Shown one piece after another: positions 22,364-32,141 of a stretch of DNA of 64,000 nucleotides. Both the position numbers and the translations under genes were made by a program. How positions within the stretch are numbered: position 1 is the first letter of the stretch; the number at the start of each line of letters is the position of its first letter. The stretch is taken from positions 28,690 through 92,689 of the forward strand of contig JAQFWX010000135.1 in the NCBI GenBank assembly GCA_027605045.1, written 5' to 3'. Below the pieces are notes generated by a model. It did not search any database, was not told the DNA's origin, and worked only from the letters and a program-made list of their open reading frames with translations. The DNA is from Phallus indusiatus. Its lineage: Eukaryota; Basidiomycota; Agaricomycetes; Phallales; Phallaceae.

Positions 22364-24160
22364 ATGGAGACAGTAGAATCACATCCTCTCATCTCTCTCA
22401 TCGCTGCCTTCGTTAAAATCATACGTTAGTGTCAGTGCATACTGACATACTTTCTATCGACTAACAGACTCCACTACTAGTATAGTTGCTCTTGGGGCCG
22501 TGCCCTAATAGCTTTCGCCACAATTTCCATTCCACGTTATATATATACAACTCTTTATTCACTAAATTTTACGGTATGTAAACTAAGGTTTCATGTCTTC
22601 CCATCCCCCGTTTCTTTTAATTAACCATGTATCTCCCACAGCTCGACTTTTATTCACTCGCCGTCATCTTTCCCTGTCTGTTGTGAATCGTGATAGGGGT
22701 GTTCGTCATTCGAATACGGTACGGATTGAGAGGTAGGGCTTGATAGTGAATCAAGGCTGAAACTGCTTTTCAATTTCAGATACCTCAACGATTATCAAGT
22801 ACTGCGTGAACCACCCTTAATTACACCCGACCCGAGGGAACTCCATCCAGACGTACATTCCGAAGATGTCCCTCCAACATTATTTCACAACTACCTAGAT
22901 GAATTTTTTCAAGCTGTCCGTGTATTTGGTTTCTTGGAAAAAACCGTAAGTCTTTCCACAAATCTAATCAATATCTACCTAGACCAAGACAAATCATTCT
23001 ACTGCGTCATAGACGGCACTCCAAGTATACGCCCACACAACCCACCAATACACTGACATCGACACCAACCCAGACTGCGTACTATGGGACGAAGAATACA
23101 TGAACGAGTACTAACTCCTGGACGAATCTAAAGGCGACGGAACGCTCTCCAGTTTATTCACCATTCTCAACTTATTCATTGAAGATGTCAATACCAGCTG
23201 GCCAGAAGCCGCCGCGGCTGATAATATCGATAGAGACCACCTTCTCAAGCATGCGTCCACGGTTGGAAGTAATAGTAGTAGTGGTGGGTATAAGCGCAAA
23301 TTGCAACTACCGTTGGATCGGGCACGAGGAGAAACAGGAACGCTAGATCGCCTCCAAGCGAGCTAGGCTCAAGTCGAGCTTCGTCTCTCAAGCTGTCAGG
23401 TGTTATACTGAAGATGTAAGTCGCCCTTTGTCCTTCATAACTTGTTAGGTTGCTTATCTATCTTTTCTCAGTATGCATGCAAGATAAATGGGAACAACAA
23501 ACCCCGTCCAGCACTGAAACGAGCCATAACCGCTCATATTCCCGCCTCCGTCGCACCTGCTACCCAAGATACAACGCTTGTTTCATCCACTTCCGCTTTT
23601 TTTTATGAAGGCGGAGGATTGCAGACTCTTCGCGCGAAGTTTGTTGGAGGTGGAGGTGGGGATGGTGGGAGTCATGTTGCGTTCGCGTCGACGGCAGCGA
23701 TGGACAACGATTCACCAGAGGCGGATACGGTTTTGAATTATATGAGATTTGGATTCCCGTGCAACAAGAACGACAAAGAGGCAGAGAAAGCACTATCGTT
23801 CCGGATATCAAAATACTCAGTCCATCGCCCCTTACATCTTCTCCTGCTGAAGAAACACCACCCGGACACAGTGAAGAATCATCAAACCAAGCCTCTTCTC
23901 CTTCTCAACCGGATCGCCCCCATGCGCCACAACACCCGGGATTCAGAAACGGTGCCCCAGTGGCATCACATACCCCTTCATCTTCCAATTCTTCTTCGAA
24001 TGTTAACCTTGGTTTTTATGGTGGCGCCAGCCTGATGTTTTCTCCTCTTTTGAATACTTCCGCAACTTCTTTGCTGTCTGTTGGATGGAGCTATCATTCG
24101 GGAGCAGATGATAATGGAAAACGAACTGGCTGGGACGAACTAGTGGACTATGATTCTTAG
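22364..24160 (+). pseudogene. Decayed 5' copy of lysophospholipase NTE1 inside the MULE
   Basis: NTE1 (neuropathy target esterase homologue) is an ER phospholipase B with an N-terminal membrane helix, cyclic-nucleotide-binding-like domains and a C-terminal patatin domain. Here only the N-terminal part is present. After ATG 22364 come ISIPRYIYTTLYSLNF, an intron, LDFYSLAVIF, then RYLNDYQVLREPPL, DPRELHPDV and YLDEFFQAVRVFGFLEK, a clear NTE1 signature. Further on come LLDESKGDGTLSSLFTILNL, ATQDTTL and FYEGGGLQTLRAKF. In-frame stops interrupt it, including TGA 22684 and TAA 23112, where NTE1 normally has Gln (CAA). Frame shifts occur, and the segment between ATQDTTL and FYEGGG is missing. Introns are retained, so the copy is of genomic DNA. 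There is no patatin GXSXG domain. Confidence 0.72.
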
Positions 24161-26196
24161 CGATCACCCTGGCAGGAGATCTTAAACTCTCATGACCAAC
24201 ATGGTAGTGAGACGGACGATGCTTCGGATATCAACCCGATTGAAAGCACGCAGGATATTCTACGCAGAACTGTTGGATTGACTGAGAATGATTTGGTGGT
24301 GTTGCATAAACGGCTTGTCGAGGATGCTATGAACAGGAGGTTATTTGAACCACCTCGGTCTCCTGTTCGACGTTGACGAATGTCTGCTTCTCGAGCTAGC
24401 TTTTCCGCATCCCAAGCACATGAGAACGGGGCGAGTATTAACCGTTTAACTTCGTATCAGAATAAGAACTAAGCAAACGATTTACAGGCTGCTAGCCCAG
24501 CGCCGCCTCCCCATCAGCCTACTCCAGTTGCGAATCAGAGTGCTCTAACAAAACAGAGTCGACGTCTCGAGCAAATGCATTGCTGGATTCGGTTTTGCAC
24601 AGTATTCAAAACCAGAATCAATCACAGCCCGAGCCTCAACAGCAACAAGCTCAAACTCCAACTCAACCACAGTCTCAACCAGAAACCATACCCGAATTGC
24701 AGCCACAATCTCCGCCAAAAGTTTTCATTCCAATCGACATTCAAGATAATCCCGCAATTCAGAACCCGGATCCTCCTAAAGTCATCTCGCAGGATGTCCC
24801 AGTTTTGTCCAGTCTTATGTCTCCGGCGTTATCTAATACTTCTTCAACTATCATTCTACGTTGGATGCACTCACGGTAGACTGGCACAGCACCACCGGCG
24901 ATTGTCAGGGTACGCTACCGCGTCCCCTTACTTTCCTTATTTATTATCATCGGTATATGTTTATTTCTATTTCATTTACATTTCCCGTCCATTACTTCCA
25001 TTTTCCGTTTCCTCGTTCTACCTCCATTTCACTTTCTTTACCCGCGCGCGTCGCGCGCTCGTACTCGGCGTGATGCCCGTGACATCACGTCGCTTAGGTT
25101 CGGTTCGGGCGCCTAGCACTTAGTTGTGTCAGGGCCGCACGCCGCGCTATCGTTTTTCATGTATATAGTCGCTGTCCCTAGAGTGAGGGTCCCTAAGCTT
25201 GTTCTCTTAGGATCCCCTCCCTCTAGGTGAGTAGTTAGTGTTTTCCGCAATATATTATCTTAGGATCCCCTCCCTCTAGCCTGAGCTGAGTAGCCCTAAC
25301 AGCGATGGTAGTAGTCGCTTGCCGAGTATCAGTAGTGGTCGAGAAAGCAGGGAAGACGATGCTTCCGCGCGACATAAGGCTCTGTAGAGTAGATGCCATC
25401 AGTACGGTACAAGACGAAGCGAACAAATCTGAATCCCGAATTTCCCATGAAAAAGCCCCCATTTCACCTGCGTCTTCACCTCAATCTCACGAAGAAGACT
25501 CGGGGGGAAGCGACGGAAGTTCCGCAGTCCCTCCTATGGCGTAGCCCTCAAATTGTGATGACCCCAAACAACCATGTTCAGCTTGTACGAGACGTGAGCA
25601 GGCGAACCACTGAGGCGACTGCAGCGTTGAAGAGTCGGCCTCAAGCTCCCGAAAACGATGAAACCGTTTGCCGAAAATCCAAGTATCCGATTAATGTACA
25701 ACATATCAGCAACTCCCAACTAATTTCCCCTTCCTTGTCATCTACTGGAGAGAAGAATGCCAGTTCGTTGTTCCAGAGAGATAGACGCGAAGTTTCGTTG
25801 GTGTGGGTTTTCTTTTTAAGTTTGTTTTACGTTTTGATGGCCTTTTCATGTTTGGATGCCTTCTCCTGAGGATATACTTTCTCTTCTCCCTGTGTCAAAA
25901 GGCAAACCAGTCGGTGATCGGGGCAAAGACAGGTGTATTGTGTTCCGGTATTGGGTGTGCATGGGTTCTACCTCTGAGTGTTGTGATCTGGGCTCAGTCG
26001 GGACACTCAGAAGGGTCTAGCTCTTTAAGCTAGATTATGGCCAAGCCTCCTGCAGGACACAATGACTTGCCTGTTGCAGCGAAAGACTATGCCCGCTACT
26101 GTATATTGTAAACGCCACATGTAGAGTTTTATTTCTTCCATTCACCTAAATACAAGGCAATTAATTGAATAAAGCTTTTTTCGAATTGATTTTGAA
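24161..26196 (+). pseudogene. Degenerate coding-like sequence in the MULE interior
   Basis: The reading frame that ends at the TAG of 24158-24160 continues with good coding character through further stops: SPWQEILNSHD, STQDILRRTVGLTENDLVVL, then a TGA after SPVRR, then MSASRASFSASQAHENG. A shifted frame carries a Gln/Pro-rich segment at about 24565-24870 (SQPEPQQQQAQTPTQP). The source gene is not recognised. It may be more of the NTE1-type copy or a second captured fragment. From about 24900 to 26196 I see only pyrimidine-rich and GC-palindromic sequence (GCGCGCGTCGCGCGC, about 25043), a short direct repeat and the 3' flank of the transposase gene. No intact gene is present. Confidence 0.45.
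25205..25279 (+). repeat. 22-base direct repeat, 53-base period
   Basis: The same 22 bases, starting TCTTAGGATCCC and ending CCTCTAG, occur at 25205-25226 and 25258-25279. Both are followed by a TGAGTAG-containing stretch, so this looks like a diverged tandem duplication of about 53 bases. It lies in the non-coding middle of the MULE. Confidence 0.7.
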
Positions 26197-29100
26197 CTAA
26201 TAAGTGGCTGTAGACCGCTTGCGCTTTTGATTTCGTTCGGGTGATGGTGGTAAAACTCTTCGTCCTTGTAGTGTTTTCTGAAATTGCTTATGAGCGTTGG
26301 ACACCTAACGTCAATCATTAGCATAGGTAAAATGCTACTTTTTGAAACTATTAAGCATACTGTCAAGGTGCCTGGCGCCACACTTGTACTAGCATCGCCG
26401 TCTACTGGTGCTGTTTGACTAGATAGTCTCGTGTGGAGAGAATTGATTACTGATCGCAGTTCTGATACTTCAGGTATCCCATCCATACTGCCTTGAGCAT
26501 CATTTAAAAGCTGTGAAAGACCATGAAGACGGGGAAGTATGAATGCGACTTCTTGGGTGATGCGGCCCTTCAGCTGTTCCTTTAGCGCAAGATCGCTTGC
26601 TAGTTTTGAACTCGTTTGTTGAAGCTAGTTAATTCTGTTAGTAAAATAGAATGAAGGTTAGAAAATATTGTACTTCTGGTACTAATTCCTTATCACTTGC
26701 GTCTGTGAAGTCCTGGTCTGCATCGTTCTCAGACTCTTCAAAGTCAGAGCTTGCGTCTGAATCTGAGTCAGGAACCATTGACGATAATGCATTTGAAATG
26801 GTTGCAATTGACTGCAAGTGATTTTTGGGAGGTTCTGGAAGCATGTCCGCAATATGAAGAGATTCGTTAGACACATGGGATGGAAAGAATAGTTGATGGA
26901 TGTCAAGCGCTGCCTTCTCAGTCAATGGGAAATAAAAGGAGACGGTGGGTGATAAGGTGGGGAGAATGTACCGGAAGGCCCATAGGTGCTTACACGCTCC
27001 ATTTCCCATTGAATTATATGGACAAGTACATGCCGCTAAACCATAACAGTTGAGGGACATCGTATAACGCAAATGATCTTGAGATGCAGTATTTGAAAGA
27101 CTACTTGCGCAGGTGGCCTCGATCGTTTTTGGGTCTATCCATTTGATATTGGAAATACGGCTGTGCGCAATAATCGCTTGTGCACTGGCATTGTAATGAA
27201 CTTGTGAGTCTGGAGACCACCACGTAACAGCATATTCCCTTTTGGAGGCAGGGTTGTCTGCGCTCGTGCCAGTTTTCCTTGACTTCCTGACTTCAACTAA
27301 CTCTTGACTTTGAAGTTGGGAGCCAAAGCGAGCAGACAACCAATCATAGTATCTCATCTCGATATTTCGTTGTATGTATACGCCAGGGAGAATCTTCGTA
27401 ATTAGAAGCATAATAAGAAGATCAAATCGAATGCGGCGGCCATTCTTCTGATACTGGTGAATATACTTGTGCTTTAAGACACCGTTGAAAGCTTCAAGAT
27501 GGTTTGTTGTGGGAATCACACCATCAAGTGGTGTTCCTAAGATCTGAGAAGCTACGATTCGTCCGAATGCTGACCAGCTTTTCCAAAGCGATTCCGATAA
27601 CCAGAATGAAGATAGGTAGTTGATATAGGAAATAGCTCCCGTTGTTAGCGTTGAAAGATGGGGATGAGAATTTTGTAAATCACTGAGCCATGCTTTTTCA
27701 GAATTTGCTGAAGCAGTGGCGTCCTGAAAATTCTCCGAATCAATTAAGCTGGAAGCCAAACTCTCAGTAGAAAAATCAAGAAGAATAAATAATAATACTG
27801 ACACTCTCTCAAGATTTTGGAGTCTTTTGATTATCTGGTCTTTGTAAAACATCTGGCTCTCGTCTCCACTCCCTTTGACCAGTAATTTTCTCTTGTTCGT
27901 CCAACACTGCCGTGTGTGAAACTTGCAAAGTAGAAGTGTTGTATGCGGCCATACTGACAGTATAGCCCCACGCTCTCTTGTATCTGTGTCGGTTATGACA
28001 ATCTTGGGGAAAAAACTTGACCCTCGTGCTTGCCCAAACTCACCGCCCATGATTTCAGAAGGTCTGTTAAAATGGAGGTATCATACCCTGCGTGAGTCGC
28101 CCGATTACCTGTTGGAGCTGAAAAAAGGAAAAAGGCAAGTGGAATACCACGATTCTGCCTGTCAACCCCTAAAGCAATGAATAATAAAATACGCCGATCG
28201 CAAATTCCAAATGTCCCATCAATAACTAATTGCTTTTTGTGAGAGTACTCCCACGTTGCTGTCTTCATTTCGGGTGTCTGTATACACAGCATGAACCGCT
28301 CTTGCTTGTTTGTACGACCTTGATAAAAAAAAGCTGCTGACGCCAATTCGGGTCTATATAGCGTTGACTCAGGGTTCAGCCAATTATCCACATTTTCCGC
28401 AGGTGGATTCTCCAAATTGACCCCGAAAAACTTGGCTTGTTTACGGTACAATGTTCGTGAGTCGCCTGGCAACAGAATATAGCGATGGTTTGCCTTTGCA
28501 GGCTCATAATCCTTTTGACCGTAATATAATTTGGCTTGAAATAAATCAAGATTGCGTTTCTGAACAGCAGCCATGCTGTCAAATAGTCAATTCAAATTCA
28601 CAATTCATTATAAATAAAAAATACTTTGCGCCGTTGTTTATTTGCTTTAATGCATCCTGCCATACATGTGGATGTACCGGAACAGCAGGTAGTCGGCTCA
28701 TTAACTGATTTTTGCATTTCTCGTCATGCTCAAAAATTCCAGTGATACGATAGATTCTTGTGCTTTGAGGATCATATGTCAGGTCCAAGTGTGCCAGACA
28801 GCCTGTATAATTATAAGGTATCTTCCTTTTCCATTCAACGCTCATTATGCTCCTGCCCTGTTCAAACTTTTTTCGATCGACTTTTATTTTTCTCGCAGTG
28901 GTACTAATTCCAGACTGACTTTTGATACAATATATTCAAAAAAATATAAATACATATGTAAATATTCATAATCACAACCTACCACTGAAAGAGGATGCGC
29001 TGCCATTTACGCCCCCCAGCAAACTCATGCGATGAGCTCCACCGTCGGCTCCACCGGTTCCCTAGATCTCCCAAATCGTCGATCAAGAGATTCTGTTGCT

Positions 29101-29707
29101 GCAAATGTTCTCGTGCAGCACTTTGAGATGATTCAACTTCCGTAAAGATCTGGTGAAAGTGCTGGCTCTTAGCATAGATTGTCTTAATTGTGTCGAGCTG
29201 CGAATCGTCGCAATCCAGCAATTTGAAATAAACCTGGAGATATGGCGATTATCAGATGATGAACACAAACTCATTAATAAACTTACTTTAATTTTGCCTT
29301 TTTCACCTTTTGCAGGATGGGGGGGAATAGCATCGAGACCTAACTAATACCAAGTGAGAAATGTGAGAAAGGAATAACACGACAGTCTAATCTTACTCGT
29401 TCTAACGTTGATCTGACAGCATCATTCTCATGACACGAACTAGCTATGACTCAGTACGATTTATCGCCTGTATGAAGTAGAGAAAATGTACATACGCTAT
29501 GTCATCGGAAGGATTCATTTACTGGAGAAAAATCTAAGGAGTATGTGAGAAGGGGAGGGGTATGAGGCATATGAGAGGGCATACTTGATTAAAGTCGAGC
29601 AGAGGCTGGGAAGGGGGGGGGGGCACTGGTCGTGGTGAGTTGGGAGGATGAGCAACTGAGGGGTTTAAATACAAAAGACGGTCAACCAGATCACGGATTT
29701 CTACCAT
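26197..29707 (-). CDS. MULE transposase (DDE, SWIM zinc finger), one apparent frameshift
   Basis: Catalyses cut-and-paste transposition of the element. The likely start is ATG 29707 (MVEIRDLVDRLLYLNPSVAH). The N-terminal exons to about 29240 are uncertain. Then come VYFKLLDCDDSQLDTIK, an intron, CTTARKIKVDRKKF, YTGCLAHLDLTYD, HPHVWQDALKQINNGAN|MAAVQKRN, and the catalytic core. The first Asp is in VIDGTFGICDRR, the second in IVITDTDTRERGA, with CKFHTRQCW, and the Glu is in TTNHLEAFNGVLKHKY. The SWIM finger is CTCPYNSMGNGACKHLW. After an acidic Ser-rich stretch a coiled coil follows (LQQTSSKLASDLALKEQL), and the last exon ends ERNQKRKRSTATY, a nuclear-localisation-like tail (TAG 26199-26197). 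The frame changes at 28010-28015 (A6 on plus) between GKHEGQVF and PKIVITD. A 44-base GTGAGT...CAAG intron is an alternative. Confidence 0.85.
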
Positions 29708-29842
29708 TTTAGGAATTTGAAAGACTAACCGTTGTACTTTGTTGAATATATTGCGCGGTGGCCGAATGGGGAAACCAAGCAGGTACAGCAACGGAAGTTG
29801 AACCAAAAGGAGAAAGCCTCCTTGGCCAACCTAAACGAAACC

Positions 29843-29996
29843 AGAGTACCAGCCGAAGATGCTAAAAATGGTTAAATAATTAGAGAGCGGGAAGCGATGT
29901 CAAGAAAGAGGAAGCGAAGATGGAGGACAGCGGCTAAATAACCGGTGACATGGCATCACAAGCCGCTTAATAATAGTTTTTGCACGCTTTACTATC
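29843..29996 (-). repeat. Right terminal inverted repeat of the MULE
   Basis: The reverse complement begins GATAGTAAAGCGTGCAAAAA and matches the left repeat over 154 bases without gaps. The transposase gene begins about 136 bases inside it, so the repeat may supply its promoter. Confidence 0.92.
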
Positions 29997-30005
29997 AGCA
30001 GCAAT
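29997..30005. repeat. Right target-site duplication of the MULE
   Basis: AGCAGCAAT, identical to 19509-19517 and immediately outside the right terminal repeat. Confidence 0.92.
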
Positions 30006-30072
30006 AATGTGACGGTCACGCTCACCAATTTCAGCTCCCCACGCCAGAGAATTCTTTTGCATCCATTGAACA

Positions 30073-31071
30073 ATGCCGCCACCACCACCGACAGATGCGC
30101 CATCAACGTATCATGTTCTGATAAATGGCTTTGGAGTCAGTCGTTTCTCTTTTTTCAAGACTATCGGTATTGATTACGATCTAGCCATTTATGAGGGTAC
30201 CAGTCAACCCTTCTTGGGGCTGCACGAAACCACTGCACAACACAGTAATACAAACGCAATCGGGAGCCAAAATCCACATAACTGTTCTTGGTCCCGTTTG
30301 TGTTGCGTACGACACGGTTCTCAAACTCATTTCTCTCATCCATGCTCGTCCACCCCGGCTTCCTATTACGCCAGCCGAGGCAGCCGAAATAATAGACCCG
30401 TCAGAACCGATGCCATCTCCTGACAACTTTGCGACCCCACCAGAGTCCGGCTACGATTTCATATTACACGTAGGAGCTGGTCGTAATGGTGCAGCCTGCC
30501 TAGAACAAATCGGTCACAAATCTGGATATTTCGCTCCAGACGTACGTGGAAAGTATGCCCCGATTATACCCCAGAGTCAAGTCTCAGCGAAATCCGTTTC
30601 AGAAGCAGAGTCGTTTGAGCGGGAAAGACTTGGTTCGAATGCAAAGTTAGCGAACGGAAAGGAAACAAGAGGTTTTGGAATTGGCTATGAAGTATTCCCC
30701 GAAGAGCTTCATACTGAGGTTGATGTCAACGCTGTTATTGCCGGTTTAAAAGATTCTGGGGAAGCGGTGAGCGGTTTTTGCTTTTTCTCTTTTCCTTTAA
30801 TTTAATGCCCTTCTTACCTTCTTAGAGAGTACAAGCTTCCACTGACGCGGGACATTATTTATGTGACTTTACATGCTATGGATCCTTAGCCGAATCCCAG
30901 CGTCCCCTTTTCGAGAAAACACCTCATAGCGACGGCATTAAACGATCCAAGTCGCTCTTCATGCACGTGCCTACGCAACCTGATTCGCCCTTCAAACAGG
31001 AGGAATTGGTTGAATTGGTTAGACAAGTCGTTGCACAAGTTTGCACAGGCGAGAAGGCTTTACAAGACTGA
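30073..31071 (+). CDS. Pyroglutamyl-peptidase I (family C15 cysteine peptidase)
   Basis: Removes N-terminal pyroglutamate from peptides in the cytosol. Three exons: ATG 30073 through LINGFG, a GTCAGT...CTAG intron restoring GFGPF, a long exon from 30185 (RVPVNPSWGCTKPL), and an exon after GTGAGC...CTTAG at about 30825. Family marks are GFGPF near the N-terminus, VPVNPSW, FILHVGAGRNG and LEQIG(H)KSGY, which holds the Glu region. The nucleophile Cys is in DAGHYLCDF and the His in LFMHVPTQP. About 270 residues, slightly longer than bacterial Pcp because of an insert after KLISLIHARP. The MULE lies 67 bases upstream of the ATG, so the native promoter has been moved 10.5 kb away. The gene body itself is intact. 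Confidence 0.88.
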
Positions 31072-31570
31072 TGTGCCTCTATTAATTCGTTCGGAATCCC
31101 GTGTTGTATCAATGGTCTCGGATAAGTGTTTGTTTCCTTACATGTAATAACAAAGGTGTATTCATGTAATATTTTTACAAGAGCCGCGTCAAATATATGG
31201 TTTATTTACAATCGTGTTTTCGTTTCCGATGAAATGATGTTTTAAATGTACCCGTGAAATAAGACCCAACCACAACCCTACATTTATATGATCTATTAGC
31301 TGACTTTGTGATAAGCGTGCGTTCATATGCATCATCCATAGCCGAACACCACTCATTATGCATCACAAAGAATATAGTATCCTAAATGAAAAAAATTTTC
31401 TCTTGGCTATTCAGTTACCTAAAACAAGGAGTGAAAGATGTGAAGACCGCAGCATGTAATGTGCATGCCTACTTACAAGACCATGAGCCCATTACGCGGT
31501 ACAATAGTCTGAGGGCATTCGAGATATATGTATGACGTAAATATCGATGAAAACTCTATCACAAGGTTTC

Positions 31571-31997
31571 TCATACCGCAATCATCTCATTTTCAGATAG
31601 GGCTGTTGGGCCGGCGGCCACCGCTGCAAAAGGCGTTTTTTCGACGATATTACCTAAAAAAATTCAAAATCACAAGGTGTTAATTTACAACTTCTGGCAC
31701 TGAGCACGACTCGGAAGTGTGAAAGACGCACAAGATTTGCCACCAACTACACCGCAATCGCTTGACTGCTATTTATTGAAATTTCAAATTTTTTTCAGTT
31801 CTTGAAAAATGTGATTGGGAGGGTACTTACCGCAACTGGGACACGTGCAACGATCCCCATGGCTGGAAACAGTAAGTGTTTAGCACTGATCACAGGAAGA
31901 GATATGTTTCTTGAGAAATGTGCTCACCAACTGGGGAAGCTTGTACAATGACGGCAGCAAAGCAGAAGAATGCGGAAACAGCGAGGTTAAATTGCAT
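31571..31997 (-). CDS. Putative small secreted protein, 62 residues, cysteine-free mature part
   Basis: Three short exons (31997-31928, 31862-31827, 31653-31571) splice in frame. The product begins MQFNLAVSAFFCFAAVIVQA, a clear signal peptide with predicted cleavage after QA or ASP. The mature part is about 40 residues, rich in Val and Ala (PVAMGIVARVPVAV, TPFAAVAAGPTALS), ending NEMIAV, TGA at 31573-31571. A TATAAAA box lies about 140 bases upstream on the same strand (32141-32135). I do not recognise a family. Candidate roles are an effector, a surface-active peptide or a precursor processed after the single Arg. The exon 2 donor (GTAA|GTACCC) was chosen by frame over the adjacent GTAAGT, so the C-terminus is provisional. 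Confidence 0.5.
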
Positions 31998-32141
31998 TGT
32001 AAAAAATTACGATCCAGGTGCTAAACTTGGGGTATGGAAGACTGTTTTATCAACCCTCGGTTGGAAGAAGAGAAGAAAGTAAATAATGGTGAGGCTGATC
32101 AATGCTATATTGGAGGTCTCCAAACTTGCCTCATTTTTATA

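Larger units (their letters stand above)
19518..29996. mobile_element. Complete Mutator-like element (MULE), 10,479 bases
   Basis: The boundaries come from 154-base inverted repeats at both ends and a perfect 9-base target duplication. It encodes a MULE transposase (minus, right half) and a second multi-exon gene (plus, left part). The middle holds a decayed copy of an NTE1-type gene and further degenerate sequence. The repeats are about 90% identical overall and about 94% over the outer 108 bases, so the copy is not ancient. The element separates the WD40 gene from pyroglutamyl peptidase. MULEs excise and insert by a DDE transposase and are known to pick up host gene pieces. Confidence 0.93.

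Noticed and set aside
24900..26140. Possible LTR or retrotransposon remnant
   Set aside because: Direct repeats are only 22 bases, and no reverse transcriptase, integrase, primer-binding site or TG...CA ends were found.
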